This document shows, in pieces, positions 8,141-17,008 of a stretch of DNA of 64,000 nt (the first letter of the stretch is position 1; each line of letters begins with the position of its first letter). The position numbers were made by a program, and so were the translations under genes. The stretch comes from Pseudomonas grimontii (GTDB lineage Bacteria > Pseudomonadota > Gammaproteobacteria > Pseudomonadales > Pseudomonadaceae). The DNA is taken from the NCBI RefSeq assembly GCF_007858185.1, contig NZ_VFES01000009.1, positions 186,001 to 250,000 on the forward strand. Reading direction: 5' to 3'. The notes under the pieces were generated by a model. It made no database searches, had not been told where the DNA came from, and was given only the letters and a program-made list of their open reading frames with translations.

Positions 8141-8974
8141 TCAACCGCAGCTGGACACGTTCTTTTCCTGACGTTTGGCTTCGCCCCACAGGGCGTCCAA
8201 CTCTTCGAGGGTGCAATCTTCTATGGGTTGATGCATATCGCGCAATGCCTGTTCGATAAATCGGAAACGTCGTTCGAACTTGGCATTGGCGCCACGCAGC
8301 GCTGTTTCCGGGTCGACCTTGAGGTGACGGGCCAGGTTGACCGCCGCGAACAGCAGGTCACCGACTTCATCGGCGATGGCTACCGCGTCGTTATCGGCCA
8401 TGGCTTCGAGCACTTCGTCCAGCTCTTCGCGCACGTTATCCACCACCGGCAAGGCCGATGGCCAGTCGAAGCCGACCTGGCTCGCGCGCTTCTGCAATTT
8501 GGCGGCCCGGGACAAGGACGGCAAGGCGGTCGGCACATCGTCCAGCAGGGACAGTTGCTCCGGCGCGTCGGATTTTTCCGCGCGCTCCTCGGCCTTGATC
8601 TGCTCCCAACGCTCCTTGACCTGCTCTTCGCTCAGTTGAGGAATATCCAGTGGCGCATACAGATCACCGGTCGGGAACACATGGGGATGACGGCGAATCA
8701 GCTTGCGGGTGATGCTGTCGATCACCCCGGCAAATTCGAAACGCCCCTCTTCCCGCGCCAGTTGGCTGTAGTACACCACCTGGAACAACAGGTCGCCCAA
8801 CTCACCTTGCAGATGATCAAAGTCGCCGCGCTCGATGGCGTCGGCCACTTCGTAAGCCTCTTCCAGGGTGTGCGGGACAATGGTGGCGTAGGTTTGCTTG
8901 ATGTCCCACGGGCACCCGTATTGCGGGTCCCGCAGGCGGCTCATCAGGTGCAGCAGGTCTTCAAGTGAATACAT
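8141..8974 (-). CDS. mazG: nucleoside triphosphate pyrophosphohydrolase MazG
   Basis: Hydrolyses (d)NTPs to NMP and pyrophosphate; in E. coli it also limits (p)ppGpp accumulation. The 277 residues carry two MazG repeats: the N-terminal one with CPWDIKQTYATIVPHTLEEAYEVADAIE and a downstream ELGDLLFQVVYYSQLA, and a C-terminal one with LDEVLEAMADNDAVAIADEVGDLLFAAVNLARHL. Both retain the acidic metal-binding residues (EExxE and ExxD patterns). It sits next to relA on the same strand, the usual Pseudomonas order, although a REP doublet separates them. Confidence 0.95.
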   Translation of the reverse strand: MYSLEDLLHLMSRLRDPQYGCPWDIKQTYATIVPHTLEEAYEVADAIERGDFDHLQGELGDLLFQVVYYSQLAREEGRFEFAGVIDSITRKLIRRHPHVFPTGDLYAPLDIPQLSEEQVKERWEQIKAEERAEKSDAPEQLSLLDDVPTALPSLSRAAKLQKRASQVGFDWPSALPVVDNVREELDEVLEAMADNDAVAIADEVGDLLFAAVNLARHLKVDPETALRGANAKFERRFRFIEQALRDMHQPIEDCTLEELDALWGEAKRQEKNVSSCG

Positions 8975-8993
8975 CTTTCTGTGTCCGATCAGT

Positions 8994-9083
8994 CTGGGAG
9001 GGGGCTTGCTCCCGATAGCAGTGCGTCAGCCACCCGATGTATCAACTGACAGCCTGCTATCGGGAGCAAGCCCCCTCCCACAT
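8994..9083. repeat. REP doublet (REPIN), copy 2
   Basis: An inverted pair of the GGGAGGGGGCTTGCTCCCGAT unit. The complementarity continues inward (GATAGCAG...CTGCTATC and GCGTCAG...CTGACAG), so the whole 90 bases can fold as one long hairpin. It lies between relA and mazG. Confidence 0.92.
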
Positions 9084-9106
9084 TTAGCCTGCATTCATTC
9101 CGCGAA

Positions 9107-11350
9107 TCATGGGGTGCGGTTGCGCCGCGTCTCAATGATGTTCGGCAACTGCGAAATCCGCCCCAGCAATCGCCCCAGTGCGTCCAGGCCCGGAATCTCG
9201 ATGGTCAGGGACATCAACGCAGTGTTGTCCTCCTTATTCGAGCGGGTATTGACCGCCAGCACGTTGATGCGCTCATTGAGCAACACTTGCGAGACGTCAC
9301 GCAGCAGGCCGGAACGGTCGTAGGCACGAATGATGATATCCACCGGGTAGGTGAGCACCGGCACCGGGCCCCAACTGACCTGGATAATCCGCTCCGGCTC
9401 GCGCCCACCCAGTTGCAGCACCGAGGCGCAGTCCTGGCGGTGAATGCTCACGCCACGGCCCTGGGTGATGTAGCCGACGATGGCATCCCCCGGCAACGGC
9501 TGGCAGCAACCGGCGATTTGCGTCAGCAGGTTACCGACGCCCTGGATCTGGATATCGCCGCGCTTGCCGGGCTTGTAGCCGGTAGCTTTGCGTGGGATCA
9601 GCTCCAGTTGTTCGTTGCCGCGCTCCGGCTCGACCAGTTGCTGGGCCAGGTTGACCAGTTGCGCCAGGCGCAGGTCGCCGGCACCGAGGGCGGCGAACAT
9701 GTCTTCGGCAATCTTCATGTTGGCCTTTTCGGCCAACTTGTCGAAGTCCACCTGCGGCAGGCCCAAGCGACCCAGTTCGCGTTCGAGCAGGGTCTTGCCG
9801 GCGGCGACGTTCTGGTCGCGCGCCTGCAACTTGAACCAATGCACGATCTTGGCCCGCGCCCGCGATGTGGTGATGTAGCCCAGGTTCGGGTTCAGCCAGT
9901 CGCGGCTCGGCGTGCCGTGCTTGCTGGTGATGATCTCGACCTGCTCGCCGGTTTGCAGGCTGTAGTTGAGCGGTACGATGCGCCCGTTGATCTTGGCGCC
10001 CCGGCAGTTATGGCCGATCTCGGTGTGCACGCGGTAGGCGAAATCCAGCGGCGTAGCGCCCTTGGGCAAGTCGATGGCATGGCCGTCGGGGGTGAAGATG
10101 TAGACCCGGTCCGGCTCTATATCTACACGCAACTGTTCGGCCAGGCCGCCGATGTCGCCGAGTTCTTCGTGCCACTCCAGCACTTGGCGCAGCCAGGAGA
10201 TTTTCTCTTCGTACTGGTTGGACCCGGCCTTGACGTCGGTGCCCTTGTAGCGCCAGTGCGCGCACACGCCCAGCTCCGCCTCTTCGTGCATGGCGTGGGT
10301 GCGGATCTGCACCTCCAGCACCTTGCCCTCGGGGCCGATCACTGCGGTATGCAGCGAGCGATAGCCGTTTTCCTTGGGGTTGGCGATGTAGTCGTCGAAC
10401 TCCTTGGGAATGTGCCGCCACAGCGTATGGACGATACCCAGCGCGGTGTAGCAGTCGCGCATTTCCGGCACCAGCACGCGCACGGCGCGCACGTCGTAGA
10501 TCTGACTGAAGGCCAGGCCCTTGCGCTGCATTTTGCGCCAGATCGAATAGATGTGTTTGGCGCGGCCGCTGATGTCGGCGTCGACACCGGTGGCCTGCAA
10601 CTCGGCGCGCAACTGGCCCATCACGTCGCTGATAAAGCGCTCGCGGTCGAGCCGCCGCTCGTGCAGCAGCGTGGCGATCTGTTTGTATTGATCAGGTTCG
10701 AGGTAGCGGAAGGACAAGTCCTCCAGCTCCCACTTGATATGGCCAATGCCCAGGCGGTGGGCCAGCGGCGCGTAGATGTCGAAGACTTCGCGGGCGACGC
10801 GGTTGCGCTTTTCGTCGTCGGCGGTCTTCACCGCACGGATCGCGCAGGTGCGCTCGGCCAGCTTGATCAGGGCGACACGTACGTCGTCGACCATCGCCAC
10901 CAGCATCTTGCGCAGGTTTTCCACCTGGCCCTGGGTGCCCAGCACCATGGACTGGCGCGGGCTGAGGCTAGCGCTGATGGCAGCCATGCGCAGCACGCCG
11001 TCGATCAGCTTGGCCACAACCGCGCCAAAACGCTGGCTGACGGTCGGCAACTGGATGTGCCCTTCACGCACACCGCGATAGAGCACGGCGGCGATCAGCG
11101 AGTCCTGGTCCAGCTTGAGATCGGCAAGGATCTCGGCGATTTCCAACCCGGTGCGAAAGCTGGAAGTGCCTTCGGCCCACAGGTTCTTCGCTGCATTGTC
11201 TTGTTGCTCAGACTCACGAGCGAACTCGCAGGCTGCTTTCAAGGCTTCACGGTCCAGTGCCGGGTCGACACTGATGGCATGATCCAGCCATGCCTCGAGA
11301 TTGATACTGCCGTCGGTGTTGATCGGCTGGTGTGCTCTCACCTGTACCAT
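9107..11350 (-). CDS. relA: (p)ppGpp synthetase RelA
   Basis: Ribosome-dependent pyrophosphokinase making (p)ppGpp in the stringent response. The 747 residues, counted from the ATG of MVQVRAHQP, match the expected RelA length; a start 15 codons upstream is possible but unlikely. Domain order: an HD-like N-terminal domain in which the hydrolase HDxxED site is replaced (AAVLYRGVREGHIQ), as in monofunctional RelA; the synthetase domain (GLAFSQIYDVRAVRV, KENGYRSLHTAVIG, QIRTHAMHEEAELGVCAHW); TGS (RVYIFTPDGHAIDLPKGATPLDFAY); and a C-terminal zinc-finger/ACT part (CCQPLPGDAIVGYITQGRG, RSGLLRDVSQVLLNERINVL). rlmD and cysM lie upstream on the same strand. Confidence 0.97.
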   Translation of the reverse strand: MVQVRAHQPINTDGSINLEAWLDHAISVDPALDREALKAACEFARESEQQDNAAKNLWAEGTSSFRTGLEIAEILADLKLDQDSLIAAVLYRGVREGHIQLPTVSQRFGAVVAKLIDGVLRMAAISASLSPRQSMVLGTQGQVENLRKMLVAMVDDVRVALIKLAERTCAIRAVKTADDEKRNRVAREVFDIYAPLAHRLGIGHIKWELEDLSFRYLEPDQYKQIATLLHERRLDRERFISDVMGQLRAELQATGVDADISGRAKHIYSIWRKMQRKGLAFSQIYDVRAVRVLVPEMRDCYTALGIVHTLWRHIPKEFDDYIANPKENGYRSLHTAVIGPEGKVLEVQIRTHAMHEEAELGVCAHWRYKGTDVKAGSNQYEEKISWLRQVLEWHEELGDIGGLAEQLRVDIEPDRVYIFTPDGHAIDLPKGATPLDFAYRVHTEIGHNCRGAKINGRIVPLNYSLQTGEQVEIITSKHGTPSRDWLNPNLGYITTSRARAKIVHWFKLQARDQNVAAGKTLLERELGRLGLPQVDFDKLAEKANMKIAEDMFAALGAGDLRLAQLVNLAQQLVEPERGNEQLELIPRKATGYKPGKRGDIQIQGVGNLLTQIAGCCQPLPGDAIVGYITQGRGVSIHRQDCASVLQLGGREPERIIQVSWGPVPVLTYPVDIIIRAYDRSGLLRDVSQVLLNERINVLAVNTRSNKEDNTALMSLTIEIPGLDALGRLLGRISQLPNIIETRRNRTP

Positions 11351-11473
11351 CTTGCTTACCTTCCCTACGACGCACCTTGGATGCGCCAAAATCATCGCCG
11401 ACCTTTTTACTGCGAACTCCGTAGCAGATCATAGGCCTTGGAGATCGCAGGCCAGTCGGATTAAACGGGCATC

Positions 11474-12826
11474 CTAGCCCGCTTCAAATAACGCCATGGC
11501 CTCGACATGCGCTGTCTGCGGAAACATGTCGAGGATCCCGGCACGTTTTAGCCGGTAGCCTTGCTTGACCAGCTCAACCGTGTCCCGCGCCAGCGTCGCC
11601 GGGTTGCAGGACACATACACCAGGCGCTTGGCCCCCAGGGTGGCGAGCTTGCGCACAACCTCCAGGGCACCATCGCGGGGTGGGTCCAAGAGTACCGCAG
11701 AAAAGCCCTGTTTGGCCCATTCCACGTCATTCAAAGGCTGAGACAAATCGGCCTGAAAAAACTGCGCATTATGCAAATTGTTGCTGATGGCGTTCCGTGC
11801 AGCCCGGTCCACCATGGTCTGCACACCTTCCACCGCCACCACTTCGCGTACCTGTTTCGCCAGCGGCAGGGCAAAGTTGCCCAGGCCGCAGAACAGGTCC
11901 AGGACCCGTTCATCAGGCTGCGGCGCCAGCCAGTCCAGGGCCTGGGCAACCATTGCCTCGTTGACCGCGGCGTTGACCTGGACAAAATCCCCTGGTCGGT
12001 ACGCCAACGCCAAGTCCCATGCGTCCAATCGGAAACCCAGTGACTGATCAGGCTCAACAGGTTCCGGCTGGCCTTCGCCATGCAGCCACAACTGGGCTTC
12101 ATGGAAGCTGCAAAATTCTTTCAGGATCAGCAGGTCCGCGTCCGACAACGGCGCCATATGCCGCAGCAACACGGCCACGGACGACCCACTGAACAACTCC
12201 ACATGCCCCAGGGCCTGAGGTTTGCTCAGGCGGCGCAGCATGTTCGGCAGGCGCTGCATGATCGGTTGCAAGGCCTGTACCAGCACCGGGCAAGCATCGA
12301 TGGCGACGATGTCCTGGCTGGCCACGGCGCGGAAACCCACGTCGAGTTTTTTCGCCTTGGCATCCCAGCGCACGGCCACGCGGGCGCGGCGTCGGTAAGC
12401 GAATTCCGGCCCGCTCAACGGTGCGGCCCATTCCTGCGGTTCGACACCGGCCACGCGGGACAGTTGCTCGGCGAGCATGCGCTGTTTCAGGGCAAGTTGT
12501 TCGTTATGGGGCAAGTGCTGCACGCTGCAACCGCCACAGCGGCCGAAGTGCGCGCACGGTGCCGGACGACGCAGCTCGCTGGCATTGAACACGCGTTCGG
12601 TGCGGGCCTCGACCACTTTACCGTGGGTGCCCAGCACCCGCGCTTCAACCTCTTCGCCGGCCAGCGCACCGTTGACAAACCAGGTGCGGCCTTCAAAGAA
12701 CACGAGGCCGCGGCCGTCGTTGGCCAGGCGCTCGATGGTCAGGCGTTGCTTCTTGCCCACGGGAATCTGTGGGGCCCGGCTGCCGCCCGTCGGTTGGAAG
12801 CGCAGACCTCTCTCGTGCTTGGCCAT
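11474..12826 (-). CDS. rlmD: 23S rRNA (uracil-1939-C5)-methyltransferase RlmD
   Basis: SAM-dependent enzyme forming m5U1939 in 23S rRNA. The 450 residues contain an N-terminal TRAM domain (residues 24-80), an iron-sulfur cysteine cluster (C91, C97 and C100 in [10 protein letters not shown], plus a Cys in IDACPVL), the SAM motif [14 protein letters not shown], the LDPPRDGA motif and the catalytic-cysteine segment [12 protein letters not shown]. Its ATG overlaps the cysM stop by one base (TGATG), so translation is coupled. Together with cysM and relA it keeps the conserved Pseudomonas order. Confidence 0.96.
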   Translation of the reverse strand: MAKHERGLRFQPTGGSRAPQIPVGKKQRLTIERLANDGRGLVFFEGRTWFVNGALAGEEVEARVLGTHGKVVEARTERVFNASELRRPAPCAHFGRCGGCSVQHLPHNEQLALKQRMLAEQLSRVAGVEPQEWAAPLSGPEFAYRRRARVAVRWDAKAKKLDVGFRAVASQDIVAIDACPVLVQALQPIMQRLPNMLRRLSKPQALGHVELFSGSSVAVLLRHMAPLSDADLLILKEFCSFHEAQLWLHGEGQPEPVEPDQSLGFRLDAWDLALAYRPGDFVQVNAAVNEAMVAQALDWLAPQPDERVLDLFCGLGNFALPLAKQVREVVAVEGVQTMVDRAARNAISNNLHNAQFFQADLSQPLNDVEWAKQGFSAVLLDPPRDGALEVVRKLATLGAKRLVYVSCNPATLARDTVELVKQGYRLKRAGILDMFPQTAHVEAMALFEAG

Positions 12827-13728
12827 CAGTTGGGTTCGTCGAAAATGCCGGTCGACAGGTAACGGTCGCCTCGGTCACAGATGATCGCGACGATCACGGC
12901 GTTTTCCACTTCCTTGGACAAACGCAACATACCCGCCACGGCACCGCCGGACGACACGCCGCAGAAGATGCCTTCTTCACGCGCCAGGCGGCGGGTGGTG
13001 TCTTCGGCTTCACGCTGGGCCATGTCGATGATGCGGTCCACGCGCGTCGCGTTGTAGATCTTCGGCAAGTACTCTTCGGGCCAGCGCCGGATACCCGGGA
13101 TAGCCGCGCCTTCCATCGGTTGCAGGCCAACGATCTGGATCGCCGGGTTCTGCTCCTTGAGGTAGCGCGAGTTGCCCATGATGGTGCCGGTGGTGCCCAT
13201 GGAGCTGACGAAATGGGTGATGGTGCCCTGGGTCTGGCGCCAGATTTCCGGACCGGTGGTGGTGTAGTGCGCTTCCGGGTTGTCCCCGTTGGCGAACTGG
13301 TCCAGCACCTGGCCACGGCCTTCGGCGGCCATGCGCTCGGCGAGGTCGCGGGCGCCTTCCATGCCTTCTTCCTGGGTGACCAGTACCAGCTCGGCGCCAT
13401 AGGCGGTCATTGCCGCCTTGCGCTCGGCACTGCCGTTGTCGGGCATGATCAGCACCATCTTGTAACCCTTGATCGCGGCGGCCATGGCCAGGGCGATCCC
13501 GGTATTACCCGAGGTGGCTTCGATCAGGGTGTCACCGGGCTTGATCTGCCCGCGCAGTTCGGCGCGGGTGATCATCGACAGCGCCGGGCGGTCTTTTACC
13601 GAGCCGGCCGGGTTGTTCCCTTCGAGCTTGAGCAACAGGGTATTGCTGGTTTCACCCGCCATGCGTTGCAAGCGGACCAGGGGCGTGTTGCCGACGCAAT
13701 CGGCGATTGTAGGGTACTGCAAGGTCAT
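12826..13728 (-). CDS. cysM: cysteine synthase B (O-acetylserine sulfhydrylase B)
   Basis: PLP enzyme making cysteine from O-acetylserine and sulfide or thiosulfate. I start it at the ATG of [16 protein letters not shown], giving 300 residues, the family length; the open frame extends 22 codons further upstream without a good ribosome site. Key segments are [11 protein letters not shown], the PLP lysine in [24 protein letters not shown], and the PLP-phosphate loop GTTGTIMG. The lone CysM-type loop sequence and length favour CysM over CysK. It precedes rlmD with a one-base overlap. Confidence 0.95.
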   Translation of the reverse strand: MTLQYPTIADCVGNTPLVRLQRMAGETSNTLLLKLEGNNPAGSVKDRPALSMITRAELRGQIKPGDTLIEATSGNTGIALAMAAAIKGYKMVLIMPDNGSAERKAAMTAYGAELVLVTQEEGMEGARDLAERMAAEGRGQVLDQFANGDNPEAHYTTTGPEIWRQTQGTITHFVSSMGTTGTIMGNSRYLKEQNPAIQIVGLQPMEGAAIPGIRRWPEEYLPKIYNATRVDRIIDMAQREAEDTTRRLAREEGIFCGVSSGGAVAGMLRLSKEVENAVIVAIICDRGDRYLSTGIFDEPN

Positions 13729-13854
13729 GGCGTATTCGCAATCCAGACTGCGGGGGCGAACATCATACCGGGAAAGACTGGCGGGCCATATCACGCAAAG
13801 TGTGGTGCTTATGGCTTAAAGGAATAAGCAGAAAAGAGGGTGAGCTTGAGGACG

Positions 13855-13940
13855 CCATCGGGAGCCAGCCCCCTCCCACATTCGACCGAGTTCCAGCATG
13901 AGAATGCGGTCCAGTGTGGGAGGGGGCTTGCTCCCGATGG
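13855..13940. repeat. REP doublet (REPIN), copy 3
   Basis: Inverted pair of the same REP unit as at 1484; one arm has a single-base change (GGGAGCCAGCC). It lies in the gap between cysM and the DTW-domain gene. Confidence 0.9.
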
Positions 13941-13959
13941 CCGCGCCTCGATACCCCGC

Positions 13960-14565
13960 CTAGCCCAAATGCCCATCGCCATGATTTCTCTGAAAGACCT
14001 CCTCCCCCATCGCCGCAATCTGCCCTTCGATCAGCGCCTCAAAGGGTTTGAGCAGCAGTTCGAACGATGCCGGCGCCTCCAGCACCTGCAACGCCTGCAC
14101 AATCGCCTCCACTGTCGACAATGCCCCAGGCCCGGGCGCCTTGCGCAGTCGATAGCGGGACACGGCGGCCTCAGCCAGCGTCACCCGAGGCAACGCCGCC
14201 AACAAAGGATTGAGGTGCAGCAGTTTGCGCGCCTTGCGCCAGGTGCCGTCGGGCACCACCAGCAATAGCGGCTGATCGCCGGGGGCATAGGCTTGCAGCG
14301 GCTGGGCATCGTCAGCAGGAAACAACAACCGCGCCTGATAGCCGGGCGGGTTCAACAGGGTCGGCAGATCATCAAAGACCTCACCCACTATCAACTGCGC
14401 ATTGTTCAGCCCCAGCGCCGCCAACCGCGCGGTGTTAAGCGCATGGTTGACCTCGCTCGGGTGCTGCAAAAGAAGCACACGTGTGCGGCTGTCGAGGCTG
14501 GGGATCAGCGCGCACAAGCAATGGGCAACGGGCCTGAGGCAGCGGGAACATTGGGGTCGGGACAT
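13960..14565 (-). CDS. DTW-domain tRNA-uridine aminocarboxypropyltransferase (TapT-like)
   Basis: TapT/DTWD enzymes transfer the aminocarboxypropyl group of SAM to uridine 47 of tRNA. The 201-residue protein starts with a four-cysteine zinc-like motif (CSRCLRPVAHCLC), then LLQHPSEVNHALNTA, the signature VVPDGTWRKARKLL (DGTW variant of the DTW motif), and PGPGALSTVEAI. These are the conserved family positions. The length is close to E. coli TapT (YfiP). It is on the same strand as the LysR gene upstream, with only six bases between them. Confidence 0.88.
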   Translation of the reverse strand: MSRPQCSRCLRPVAHCLCALIPSLDSRTRVLLLQHPSEVNHALNTARLAALGLNNAQLIVGEVFDDLPTLLNPPGYQARLLFPADDAQPLQAYAPGDQPLLLVVPDGTWRKARKLLHLNPLLAALPRVTLAEAAVSRYRLRKAPGPGALSTVEAIVQALQVLEAPASFELLLKPFEALIEGQIAAMGEEVFQRNHGDGHLG

Positions 14566-14571
14566 GGTTCT

Positions 14572-15465
14572 TCAGGCCTGGTTGAGCTGGGCTTTGAGTA
14601 AATCGCGGAAGGTCTGGATCAGCGGCTCGCGGCTGCGCCCCCGGCGCATGATCATCGAGAACGGCGCCTGGTAGCCGAAGGTCGCAGGCAGCAATACGCG
14701 CAGGTCGCCCTTATCGGCCCAGGCCTGGGCATAGTGCTCGGGCAGGTAGCCGATGTAAGCACCGGAGAGCACCAGGATCAGCTGCGCTTCCATGCTTTCC
14801 ACGGTGGCGGCGCTGTGCTTGAAACCGTGGCGCGCCAGTTCCGCCTGGCTCCAGTAGCCACGCCCGACCATGCGCTGCTGGGTGATCACTTGTTCGGGGA
14901 TACGTCGTTCGCTGAACAACGGATGGCGTGTGCTGCAGTACAACCAGTGCTGCTCGCGGTACAGCGGCATGTAGATCAGCCCACTCATGCGGTTGGAGAA
15001 TGCGCCGATGGCCAGGTCGAGGCGGTTGTCCTGCACGCCGAGTTGCAGTTCGTAGGGGCTCATCACCGATAAATGCAGGTGCACCGCCGGGTGCTCCAGG
15101 CTGTAGGCGCCGATGACTTCCGCGAACGGCAAGGCCTTGTCGCTCACGGTGGAATCGAGCACGCCGAGCTTGAGTGTCCCGCGCAGCTCGCCCTTGAGCG
15201 CGGCGGCGTATTGCTCGAAGCCTTCCAGTTCGCCCAGCAGGCGCAAGGTTTCCTGATGAAACAGCTCGCCTTTGCTGGTCAGGCTGAACCCGCCCCGCCC
15301 GCGATGGCACAGCACCAGGCCCAACGCGCTTTCCAACTGGCTCATGTAGGTGCTGATGGCCGACGTGGACAGGTTGAGTTCGTGCTGGGCGTTGGCGAAC
15401 CCCTGGTGGCGCACGACGCTGACGAAGATGCGCAGGAGTTTCAGGTCGGGCAAGGCGTTGGCCAT
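14572..15465 (-). CDS. gbuR: LysR-type regulator of guanidinobutyrate use (GbuR-like)
   Basis: A 297-residue LysR-type activator: an N-terminal winged HTH (LKLLRIFVSVVRHQGFANAQHELNLSTSAISTYMSQLE) and a C-terminal effector domain. It is divergent from gbuA, with about 150 bases between them that contain a strong inverted repeat at 15508-15531. The same order (LysR regulator, guanidinobutyrase, small protein, two transporters) is that of P. aeruginosa PA1422-PA1418, where GbuR activates gbuA in response to 4-guanidinobutyrate. The symbol is given on this synteny. Confidence 0.85.
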   Translation of the reverse strand: MANALPDLKLLRIFVSVVRHQGFANAQHELNLSTSAISTYMSQLESALGLVLCHRGRGGFSLTSKGELFHQETLRLLGELEGFEQYAAALKGELRGTLKLGVLDSTVSDKALPFAEVIGAYSLEHPAVHLHLSVMSPYELQLGVQDNRLDLAIGAFSNRMSGLIYMPLYREQHWLYCSTRHPLFSERRIPEQVITQQRMVGRGYWSQAELARHGFKHSAATVESMEAQLILVLSGAYIGYLPEHYAQAWADKGDLRVLLPATFGYQAPFSMIMRRGRSREPLIQTFRDLLKAQLNQA

Positions 15466-15507
15466 GGTCGGCTCCGGGTGTCGATCTGAGCAGTCTACCC
15501 GCCCGCA

Positions 15508-15531
15508 TTAGTTTAGAAAAATCTGAACTAA
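15508..15531. promoter_or_regulatory. LysR-type operator between gbuR and gbuA
   Basis: Inverted arms TTAGTTTAGA and TCTGAACTAA are separated by AAAA and match at nine of ten positions. T-N11-A spacings occur within it. It lies in the divergent gbuR/gbuA gap, 84 bases before the gbuA start, the usual place for a LysR recognition site. Confidence 0.75.
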
Positions 15532-15614
15532 GTATTTGCCCCTGCCGATTCTTCCCTTCCCTCGCTTTTCGCAGAATCGGCCCCTGATAAACACAACAAC
15601 GATGAGGCAATCCC

Positions 15615-16565
15615 GTGGACAAGATTTTCCACCAACCACTGGGCGGCAACGAAATGCCGCGCTTCGCCGGCATCGCCACCATGATGCGTCTTCCCCACCT
15701 GCAATCGGCCAAGGGCCTGGATGCGGCCTTTATCGGCGTGCCCCTGGACATCGGCACCTCGCTGCGTGCCGGCACCCGCTTCGGGCCGCGTGAAATCCGC
15801 GCCGAGTCGGTGATGATCCGCCCCTACAACATGGCCACCGGTGCCGCGCCGTTCGACTCGCTGTCGGTGGCGGACATTGGCGACGTGGCGATCAACACCT
15901 TCAATTTGCTCGACGCCGTGCGCATCATCGAAGAGGCCTACGATGAGATTCTCGAGCACAACGTGATCCCGATGACGTTGGGCGGCGACCACACCATTAC
16001 CCTGCCGATCCTGCGGGCGATCCACAAGAAACACGGCAAGGTCGGGCTGGTGCACATCGATGCCCACGCCGACGTCAACGACCATATGTTCGGTGAGAAA
16101 ATCGCCCACGGCACCACCTTCCGCCGCGCCGTGGAAGAAGGCCTGCTCGATTGCGACCGCGTGGTGCAGATCGGCCTGCGCGCCCAGGGCTACACCGCCG
16201 AGGACTTTAACTGGAGCCGCAAACAGGGCTTCCGTGTGGTGCAGGCCGAAGAATGCTGGCACCACTCCCTTGCGCCACTGATGGCCGAGGTGCGGGAAAA
16301 AGTCGGCGGCGGCCCGGTGTACCTGAGCTTCGACATCGACGGCATCGACCCGGCCTGGGCGCCCGGCACCGGCACCCCGGAAATCGGCGGGCTGACCACC
16401 ATCCAGGCGATCGAAATCATCCGTGGCTGCCAGGGCCTCGACCTGGTTGGTTGCGATCTGGTAGAAGTTTCGCCGCCCTACGACACCACCGGCAACACCT
16501 CACTGCTGGGCGCCAACCTGCTGTACGAGATGCTCTGCGTACTGCCTGGCGTGGCGCACCGCTGA
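15615..16565 (+). CDS. gbuA: guanidinobutyrase (ureohydrolase family)
   Basis: Mn-dependent hydrolase releasing urea from 4-guanidinobutyrate to give GABA. The 316 residues hold the complete ureohydrolase metal site: H126 (GGDHT), D149, H151 and D153 (HIDAHAD), D240 and D242 (SFDIDGIDP). The start is GTG, eight bases after GAGG. Agmatinase and guanidinopropionase share this fold; the assignment to guanidinobutyrase rests on the gene order gbuR-gbuA-(PA1420)-(PA1419)-(PA1418). Its stop overlaps the ATG of the next gene by one base. Confidence 0.88.
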   Translation: MDKIFHQPLGGNEMPRFAGIATMMRLPHLQSAKGLDAAFIGVPLDIGTSLRAGTRFGPREIRAESVMIRPYNMATGAAPFDSLSVADIGDVAINTFNLLDAVRIIEEAYDEILEHNVIPMTLGGDHTITLPILRAIHKKHGKVGLVHIDAHADVNDHMFGEKIAHGTTFRRAVEEGLLDCDRVVQIGLRAQGYTAEDFNWSRKQGFRVVQAEECWHHSLAPLMAEVREKVGGGPVYLSFDIDGIDPAWAPGTGTPEIGGLTTIQAIEIIRGCQGLDLVGCDLVEVSPPYDTTGNTSLLGANLLYEMLCVLPGVAHR

Positions 16566-16987
16566 TGAGCGTGCCGCAGGTATTGAAAGCCGCCGCCGAC
16601 CTGGTGTCGGCCTTTGCGCGCAACGACCGCGCCGCCTACTTCGGCGCGTTCACGGCCGATGCCAGCTTTGTGTTCTACACCCTCCCCCAGCCGCTGCTCA
16701 GTCGCGACGCCTACCAGGCGTTGTGGGACAGCTGGCGTCAGGATGAAGGGTTCGAGGTGCTGTCCTGCGCCTCGAGCAACGCTGTTGTCAGCCTGCAGGG
16801 TGACGTGGCGATCTTTATTCATGACGTGGCCACCGAGCTGCGCATGAACGGGGAGCAATTCTTTAGCCAGGAACGCGAGACCATTGTCTTCAAACGGCAA
16901 GGATCTCGCACAGAACAACAAGAAGGCCCGTGGCTGGCCTGTCACGAACATTTGTCCGCTATGCCGGAAGGGCTGCCGCCCCCTTAG
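16565..16987 (+). CDS. NTF2/SnoaL-like small protein of the gbu cluster (PA1420-like)
   Basis: A 140-residue protein with an NTF2-like layout: N-terminal helices (LKAAADLVSAFARNDRAAYFGAFTADASFVFYT), a central strand pair around VSLQGDVAIFIHDV, and a late strand with the family's ERETIVFKR and WLACHEHLSAMP. No catalytic residues can be assigned. The start ATG overlaps the gbuA stop (TGATG), so it is coupled to gbuA and should act in the same pathway; the role is unknown. Confidence 0.8.
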   Translation: MSVPQVLKAAADLVSAFARNDRAAYFGAFTADASFVFYTLPQPLLSRDAYQALWDSWRQDEGFEVLSCASSNAVVSLQGDVAIFIHDVATELRMNGEQFFSQERETIVFKRQGSRTEQQEGPWLACHEHLSAMPEGLPPP

Positions 16988-17008
16988 CCAATGTGATCGG
17001 AGCTGATC

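Noticed and set aside
9287..11434. Plus-strand open frame of 715 codons opposite relA
   Set aside because: Shadow of relA caused by high GC in third positions; no domain or start signal.
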